Below, piece by piece: positions 57,006 through 64,000 of a stretch of 64,000 nt of DNA (positions within the stretch are counted from its first letter, which is position 1; each line of letters begins with the position of its first letter). The notes under the pieces are model-generated. The model ran no database searches. It had not been told where the DNA came from and was given only the letters and a program-made list of their open reading frames with translations. Origin of the DNA: Dastarcus helophoroides (lineage: Eukaryota > Arthropoda > Insecta > Coleoptera > Bothrideridae). The DNA lies in contig CM053329.1 of NCBI GenBank assembly GCA_028583605.1, positions 38,972,161 to 39,036,160 of the forward strand. The letters run 5' to 3'. Both the position numbers and the translations under genes were made by a program.

Positions 57006-57171
57006 TAAGTTTTCGATGTTTCTTGGAACTAAGTTGCCTGTTTCAGACAGTTTTTCGAAATATTGCATACTGCCTCGGAGCATTGAGGGACATTTGCACG
57101 ATATGTGCACCACTTTCTCATTCGTGGACAAGGTACTTTATATTTTACCCACTTTCTTGAAGTAGTACCTT

Positions 57172-57427
57172 AAGGTGCAATGACCAAGAAGACCCTCATA
57201 TCGATCTTGGGTACATTGATGAACTTTCTTGTTTTCTCTGGCCAACAGTTGACTAGAAATCTTTTGGCCTGTCTTTCACCTAAAGTATTTTACCAGAGGA
57301 AGGTGCATTGACCAATAAGACTCTCAAATCGACCTTGGGAACATTAATGAGCTTTTTGTTTTCTCTGGCGAATAATTGAGTAAAAATCTTTTAGCCTGTC
57401 TTTCACCTGAAGTATTTTTCCAGAGGA
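57172..57427. repeat. 128-bp tandem duplication
   Basis: AAGGTGCAATGACCAAGAAG at 57172 and AAGGTGCATTGACCAATAAG at 57300 start two ~128-bp copies that share TTTTCTCTGGC, GCCTGTCTTTCACCT and the ...CCAGAGG end. Confidence 0.9.
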
Positions 57428-57685
57428 AGTCGAAAGGTTTGGTGTTCCTGCTTGAGGGTAAACCCCGAGGACCCCCGGTGTCCTAATTTTGTCTTCTCCT
57501 TGCAGTTTAATTATTTTCTAGGGACGGAAACGCGATGTTAACTGAAGAAGCTCTCTGTCCTCACTACAGCAGTTACCAAAGTAAGGTCCCCAATTGTCGA
57601 GGATTTCCAATCAACGTTTTCAACGGCAGCCGATGAAAGTTTTCATCAACAATCGATTTATCGCCTACTTTGCTAGACTACATCG
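57428..57685. other. Short low-copy spacer with splice-acceptor-like text
   Basis: CCTAATTTTGTCTTCTCC followed by TTGCAG near 57490 looks like a branch point, pyrimidine tract and acceptor, but no downstream open exon or protein motif supports a gene. Confidence 0.3.
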
Positions 57686-58088
57686 TTTTTTTTTCGGACT
57701 GATCCTTGATTATTTTCAAAAACTGAAATACAATTTTTGTCCCCTGAAACCAAGAAAGAATAAAATACACAACAGAGGCTGCTCTAACGCGTTTCGATAG
57801 CCAAGCTATCATCTTCAAAGAGATACTAAGATACCACTTTAGAGAGATGCTACTAGTATCTCTCTAAAGTAGTATCTTAGTATCTCTTTGAAGATGATAG
57901 CTTCTCTATCGAAACACGTTAGAGCAACCTCTGTTGTGTATTTTAATCTTTCTTGGTTTCAGGGGACAAGAATTGTATTTCAGTTTTCAGCTACTAGTAT
58001 CTCTCTGAAGGTATCCAAACGCGTTAGAGCAACCCCTGTTGTGTTTTTTAATCTTTCTGGGTTTCAGGGGACAAGATTTGTATTTCAA
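57686..58088. mobile_element. FB element with extended perfect palindrome centre, plus an extra right arm
   Basis: T-run and head (CGGACTGATCCTTGATT), left arm (GTCCCCTGAAACCAAGAAAG, GCTCTAACGCGTTTCGATAG). The centre from CATCTTCAAAGAGATACTAA to its inverse TTAGTATCTCTTTGAAGATG spans ~95 bp and is almost perfectly self-complementary around GCTACTAGTATC. A right arm follows (GCAACCTCTGTTGTG, TTTCAGGGGACAAGAATTG). A second right arm starts at the centre word CTAGTATCTCTCTGAAG (~57997) and ends near 58088. Confidence 0.92.
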
Positions 58089-58341
58089 AATCACATTGTG
58101 GCAAAGATTCTTTAATTTTTGATTAAATCGTTGTCACAACTCCGTCATCCTACAAGAATTTCATCCATCGACTGCTGACTTCATCGATCTTTTTCCAGGC
58201 CTAAGCTGCCTAAAACTGTAACCGTTCATTTTCAGCAGACCAGTGGGCAACGTTGCAACTCCAGCCAAAACTAAGAATTTTAGTACTATTTTTTTTATTT
58301 GCCTTCGTTGCCTTTTTAATAGTTATTAATTGTGTGGTTTC

Positions 58342-58368
58342 ACCGTGAAATTTTTGATATTTCACGGT
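58342..58368. other. Interrupted perfect inverted repeat
   Basis: ACCGTGAAAT (58342-58351) and ATTTCACGGT (58359-58368) are exact inverses with a 7-bp spacer. The ACCGTGaAATAT / TTCACGGTT words recur throughout the following Sat670 array, so this may be its founding or edge motif. Confidence 0.7.
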
Positions 58369-58489
58369 TAATTTTTCAATTTAGTTCAATTTTGGTAGTT
58401 TCATCCTCAAAACTTCTGAATGCCCGTCTTTTATGCATAAAAACTCATTTCTATAGTTGTTTTTTAGATAGTTCCCGGAATTTATTTAA

Positions 58490-61400
58490 ATTTTGAAATA
58501 CAAAGTATGTCCCTTCTCGACAAATTTCTTTTATTTGTTTGTTTTTTTACTGTGAAATATTTCTTATTTTACAGCTGGTACTTCTTTTTGCTTAATTTCT
58601 AGGTTAGGTACTCGCACAGTTTTACTTTCATCTTTAATATTTATAGCTTTGCGGTTATATTTGACGGATAATGGTTTATTGTGAAATGCAACCGTGGAAA
58701 CATTTATATTTCTGCATAAATAATTTCTAATTAATCTTCGCTTGATTTCCACGGCTGAAATATTTCACTTCACGGTTGAAGATCTCTATTTCACAAATTT
58801 TCAAGGGTTGTGATTATTAGCTGCTATATTTTCATGTTTTCGTGAGCGTTTGTTATTAAAGGAATTTTTAGGCAAAATTAGTATTTTGTTTGAATTGAAG
58901 ACGTAAAATTAATGTCCTTTCGCGACAATATCCTTTTATTTGCTTTTAACGTTCAGTTGTATATGTAAAATATTGGTCTGTTGTAAAATTTAACCGTGGA
59001 AATATTCATATTTCTGTGTTAGTCATTTCTAATCAATCTTCGTTGGATTTTCACCGCTGAATTATCGAATTTTACTTTTCGCAGCAATATTTTGCCTTTT
59101 ACGTTCTTCTACCCTGAAATATCACACATTTCATGGTAAATATTCTTCTTTGTTTAATTTCGAAGTTAGGTGCTTGCAAAGGTTTGCTTTGTGGTTAAAA
59201 TTTAAAGTCTTTTAGTTGTATTTGTGGCATATTGGTTTATTGTAAAATTTAACCGTGGAAATATTTATATTTTTATGTTAATCATTTCTAATTAATCTCT
59301 GCTAGGATTTCACTGCTCAATTACCGAACTTCACGGTTAGAGATCTTCATTTTGCCAATGTGTAATCGTTGTAATCATTAGCTTAATAAATTCATGTTTT
59401 CGTACATTTGTTATTAAAGAAATTTTTAGTTAAAGAGTATTTTATTTAAATTTTGGAAGTGAAATTAATGTCCTTTTGCAAAAATATTCTTTTATTTGCT
59501 TATTATATTCTTTTACCCTGAAATATAACATATTTCATGTTTGATAATTTTCTTTGCCTAATATTTAAGCTGAGTGCTCGCAAACTTTTGCTTCACTGTA
59601 AAAATTTAAAGTTTTCCAGTTATATTTGTGGCATATTGGTTTATCGTAAAATTTAACGGTGGAAATATTTATATTTCTATGTTAGTCATTTTTAGTTAAT
59701 CTCAACTAGGTTTTTACTGGTAAATTATCAAACTTCACGGTTAGAGCTCTTTATTTTGCCAATGTGTAATTGTTATAATCATTAGCTGCATACTTTCATG
59801 TGTTCGTGCATTTGGTATTGAAGCAATTTTTAGCCAAATCGGTATTTTATTTAAATTTTGGACATGAAATTAATGTCCTTTTGTGACAATATCCTTTTAT
59901 TTGCTTCTAATATTTTTTACCCAGAAATATCACATATGCTACGTTTAACATTCTTCTTTGTGCTTGCAAAATTGTGCTTTATCGTTACAATTCGAAGCTT
60001 TTCAGATGTATTTGTGGCATGTTAGTCTATTGTAAAATTTAACCCTGAAAATATTTGTATTTTTATCTTAGCCTTTTCAAATTAATCTCCGTTGGGTTTT
60101 CGCCGCTGAATTATCGAACTTCACCTTTCGCAACAATATCTTTTTTTTTGCTTTTTACGTTCTTTTACCCTGAAATATTACATATTTCATGGTTGATATT
60201 CTTCTTTGTCTAATTTCGAAGCTAGGTGCTTGCAAAGATTTGCTTTGTGGTTGAAATTTAAAGTCTGCAAGTTGTATTTGTGACATATTGGTCAATTGTA
60301 AAATTTAACCGTGGAAATATTTATATTTCTATGTTAGTCATTTCTAATTAATCTTCGCTGGGTTTCCACCGCTAAATTATTAAACTTCACGGTTAGAGAT
60401 CTTTATTTTGCCAATGTGTAATCGTTGTAATCGTTAGCTGCATACGTTTGTGTTTTTGTGCATTTGTTATTAAAGCAGTTTTTAGCCAAATCAGTATTTT
60501 ATTTAAATTTTGGATGTGAAATTAATGTCCTTTTGCGACAATATCCTTTTATTTGCTTCTTATATTCTTTTACCCAGAAATATCACATATGTTACATTTG
60601 ACATTCTTCTTTGTCTAATTTCCAAGCTAAGTGCTTGCAAAATTTTGCTTTATCGCTAAAATTCGAAGCTTTTCAAATGTATTTGTGGCATATTGGTCTA
60701 TTGTAAAATTTAACCCTGAAAATATTTGTATTTTTATCTTAGTCATTTCAAATTAATCTCCGTTGGGTTTTCACCGCTGAATTATCGAACTTCACCTTAC
60801 GGAACAATATATTTTTTTTACTTTTTACGTTCTTTTACCCTGAAATATCACATATTTCATGGTTGATATTATTCTTTGTCTAATTTCGAAGCTGGGTGCT
60901 TGCAAAAGTGTGCTTTGTGGTTGAAATTTGAAGTTTTCCAGTTGTATTTGTGGCATATTGGTCTATTGTAAAATTAAACCGTGGAAATATTTATATTTTT
61001 ATGTTAGTCATTTCTAATTAATCTCCGCTGGGTTTTCACCGCTGAATTATCGAACTTCACGGTTAGAGATCTTCATTTTGCCAATGTGTAATCGTTGTAA
61101 TCGTTAGCTGCATACGTTTGTGTTTTTGTGCATTTGTTATTAAAGCAGTTTTTAGCCAAATCAATATTTCATTTGAATTTTGGACGTAAAATTAATGTCC
61201 TTTTGCGACAATATCCTTTTATTTGCTTCTTATATTCTTTTACCCAGAAATATCACATATGTTACATTTGACATTCTTCTTTGTCTAATTTCCAAGCTAA
61301 GTGCTTGCAAAATTTTGCTTTATCGCTAAAATTCGAAGCTTTTCAGATGTATTTGTGGCATATTGGTCTATTGTAAAATTTAACCCTGAAAATATTTGTA

Positions 61401-64000
61401 TTTTTATCTCAGTCATTTCAAATTAATCTCCGTTGAGTTTTCACCGCTGAATTATCGAACTTCACCTTACGCAACAATATCTTTTTTTTACTTTTTACGT
61501 TCTTTTACCCTGAAATATCACAAATTTCATGGTTGATATTCTTCTTTGTCTAATTTCGAAGCTCGGTGCTTGCAAAAGTGTGCTTTGTGGTTGAAATTTG
61601 AAGTTTTCCAGTTAAATTTGTGGCATATTGGTCTATTGTAAAATTTAACCGTGGAAATATTTATATTTTTATGTTAGTCATTTCTAATTAATCTCCGCTG
61701 GGTTTTCACCGCTGAATTATCAAACTTCACGGTTAGAGATCTTCATTTTGCCAATGTGTAATCGTTGTAATCGTTAGCTGCATACGTTTGTGTTTTTGTG
61801 CATTTGTTATTAAAGCAGTTTTTAGCCAAATCAATATTTTATTTGAATTTTGGACGTGAAATTAATGTCCTTTTGCGACAATATCCTTTTATTTGCTTCT
61901 TATATTCTTTTACCCAGAAATATCACATATGTTACATTTGACATTCTTCTTTGTCTAATTTCCAAGCTAAGTGCTTGCAAAATTTTGCTTTATCGCTAAA
62001 ATTCGAAGCTTTTCAGATGTATTTGTGGCATATTGGTCTATTGTAAAATTTAACCCTGAAAATATTTGTATTTTTATCTTAGTCATTTCAAGTTAATCTC
62101 CGTTGGGTTTTCACCGCTGAATTATCGAGCTTCACCTTTCGCAACAATATCCTTTTTTTACTTTTTACGTTCTTTTACCCTGAAATATCACATATTTCAT
62201 GGTTGATATTCTTCTTTGTCTAATTTCAAAGCTGGGTGCTTGCAAAAGTGTGCTTTGTGGTTGAAATTTGAAGTTTTCCAGTTGTATTTGTGGCATATTG
62301 GTCTATTGTAAAATTTAACCGTGGAAATATTTATATTTTTATGTTAGTTATTTCTAATTAATCTCCGCTGGGTTTTCACCGCTGAATTATCGAACTTCAC
62401 GGTTAGAGATCTTTATTTTGCCAATGTGTAATCGTTGTAATCGTTAGCTGCATACGTTCATGTTTTCGTGCATTTGTTATTAAAGCAGTTTTTAGCCAAA
62501 TTAATATTTTATTTGAATTTTGGACGTGAAATTAATGTCCTTTTGCGACAATATCCTTTTATTTGCTTCTTATATTCTTTTACCCAGAAATATTACATAT
62601 GTTACGTTTGACATTCTTCTTTGTCTAATTTTCATGCTGAGTGCTTGCAAATTTTGGTTTACCGTTAAAATTCGAAGCTTTTCAGATGTATTTGTGGCAT
62701 ATTAGTCTATTGTAAAATTTAACCCTGGAAATATTTATATTTTTATCTTAATCATTTCTAATTAATCTCCGTTGGGTTTTCACCGCTGAATTATCAAACT
62801 TCACTTTTCGCAAAAATATCTTTTTTTTGCTTTTTACGTTCTTTTACCCTGAAATATCACATATTTCATGGTTGATATTCTTCTTTGTCTAATTTCGAAG
62901 CTGAGTGCTTGCAAAAGTGTGCTTTGTGGTTGAAATTTAAAGTTTTCCAGTTGTATTTGTGGCATATTGGTCTATTGTAAAATGTAACCGTGGAAATATT
63001 TATATTTTTATGTAAGTCATTTCTAATTAATCTCCGCTGGGTTTTCACCGCTGAATTATCGAACTTCACGGTTAGAGATCTTCATTTTGCCAATGTGTAA
63101 TCGTTGTAATCATTAGCTGCATACGTTCATGTTTTTGTGCATTTGTTATTAAAGCAATTTTTAGCCAAATCAGTATTTTATTTAAATTTTGGATGTGAAA
63201 TTAATGTCTTTATTGCTTTATTGTTAAAATTTGAAGTTTTCCAGTTATATTTGTGGCATATTGGTCTATCGTAAAATTTAACCATGGAAAAATTTATATT
63301 TTCATGTAAGTCATTCCTATTCAATCTTTGCTGGTTTTTCACCGGTGAAATATTAAACTTCACGGTTAAAGCTCTCTTTTGTGCCAATGTTTCAGCGTTG
63401 TAATCATTAGCTGCCTATTTTTCTGTTTTTGTGGATTTGTTAATAATGAAATTTTTGGCCAAATAAGTATTTAATTTGAATTTTCAATATAAAATTAATG
63501 TCTTTTTATGACAATATTTTTTTATTTGCTTCTTACGTTCTTTTACCCTGAAATATCAAATATTTTACGTTTGATATTCTTCTTTGTCTAATTTACAAGC
63601 TAGGTGCTTGCAAAATTTTGCTTTGTGGGTGAAATTTTAAATTTTATAGTTTTATTTACGGGATATTGGTCTATTGTAAAATTCTACCGTAAAAACAATT
63701 ATATTTCAGCGGACTACATTTTTACTCAATCTTTGATGGGTTTTCACCACTGAATTATTGAACTTCACGGTTAAAGACCTTTATTTCGCCATTGTTTAGG
63801 CGTTGTAAGCTTTAGCTGCCTACTTTTCATGTTTTTGGGTGATTGTTATTAAAGCAGATTTTAGGAGAAATTTGTCCTTTATTTAAATTTTGGCCGTAAG
63901 AATAATTAATGTACTTTATCGACAAAATCCTTCTATTTGCTTCTTACCCTCTTTTACCCTGCAGTATCACATATTTAAGGGTTGGTATTCTCTTTTGTCT
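58490..64000. repeat. Sat670: higher-order satellite, leaves the window
   Basis: ATTAATGTCC (or a variant) recurs at 58908, 59464, 59869, 60521, 61191, 61861, 62531, 63200, 63494 and 63904. Spacings are 556, 405, 652, 670, 670, 670, 669, 294 and 410 bp. A 670-bp unit is two related but distinct monomers. One has CCCAGAAATATCACATATG and AACCCTGAAAATATTTG; the other has CCCTGAAATATCACATATTT, AACCGTGGAAATATTTAT and CACGGTTAGAGATC. Central units are nearly identical and edges are rearranged. Short minus-strand frames (62866-63069 and 63178-63387) recur with the unit and are not genes. Confidence 0.94.

Noticed and set aside
57480..57560. Splice acceptor of a hidden gene
   Set aside because: A good-looking pyrimidine tract and TTGCAG, but following frames close within about a dozen codons and no other exon signal is nearby.
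62866..63387. Minus-strand frames in Sat670 as a repeated protein domain
   Set aside because: Related frames recur because the repeat recurs. The 670-bp period breaks frame (670 is not divisible by three), and units contain stops.

Overview
The window reads as repeat-dense eukaryotic heterochromatin, most likely from an arthropod and probably an insect. The evidence is strong AT bias, two kinds of decayed non-LTR retrotransposon, a solo LTR, and about ten unrelated tandem-repeat families packed into 64 kb. No intact protein-coding gene, tRNA, rRNA or CRISPR array was found. Nearly all open frames are accidents of AT-rich satellites or of pyrimidine tracts. The species cannot be named from the sequence.

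Layout. 1-7.5 kb: a satellite with a ~1,008-bp unit (Sat1008). 8.2-11 kb: a 281-bp satellite (Sat281) interrupted by palindromic elements and a 5'-truncated retrotransposon tail. 11-12.5 kb: AT-rich filler. 12.65-13.5 kb: a sharply bounded GC/CpG-rich island with a His-rich minus-strand frame, the only stretch that looks like a host exon. 13.8-16.8 kb: a decayed Sat1008 copy, palindromic elements and a ~300-bp inverted repeat. 16.9-21.1 kb: a non-LTR retrotransposon whose reading frame is split by a 3-kb polypyrimidine block. 21-25 kb: AT-rich and low-copy DNA. 25-26.3 kb: a 379-bp tandem array (Sat379). 27.5-27.9 kb: a solo LTR with a perfect 4-bp target duplication. 29-32.5 kb: a ~200-bp satellite (Sat200) running into a CT tract (32.5-33.2 kb). 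33-39 kb: low-copy DNA, inverted Sat1008 copies, a tandem array of palindromic elements and a GC-rich patch. 39-45 kb: two copies of a 1.1-kb segment flanking a 491/343/150-bp satellite (Sat343). 45.4-48.3 kb: a 352-bp satellite (Sat352). 49-53 kb: mostly low-copy DNA. 53-56.2 kb: a ~175-bp satellite (Sat175). 56.3 kb: the 3' end of an RNase-H-type non-LTR element. 58.5-64 kb: a 670-bp higher-order satellite (Sat670) that leaves the window.

The most interesting signal is a dispersed palindromic element, called FB here, with about 16 loci in this window. It has two ~100-bp inverted arms, an asymmetric extra head of ~30 bp that ends in an A-run (T-run on the other strand), and flanking direct repeats of 9-13 bp. 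Many loci are half elements broken at the palindrome centre. One locus is a four-unit tandem array. The FB terminus is also embedded at the same place in the units of Sat352, so FB insertion and satellite birth appear linked. Two paralogous 1.1-kb segments give filled and empty sites that show FB was mobile.

Coordinates of repeat edges were read by eye and may be off by tens of bases. Statements about family membership of retroelements rest on recognisable motifs, not on a database search.
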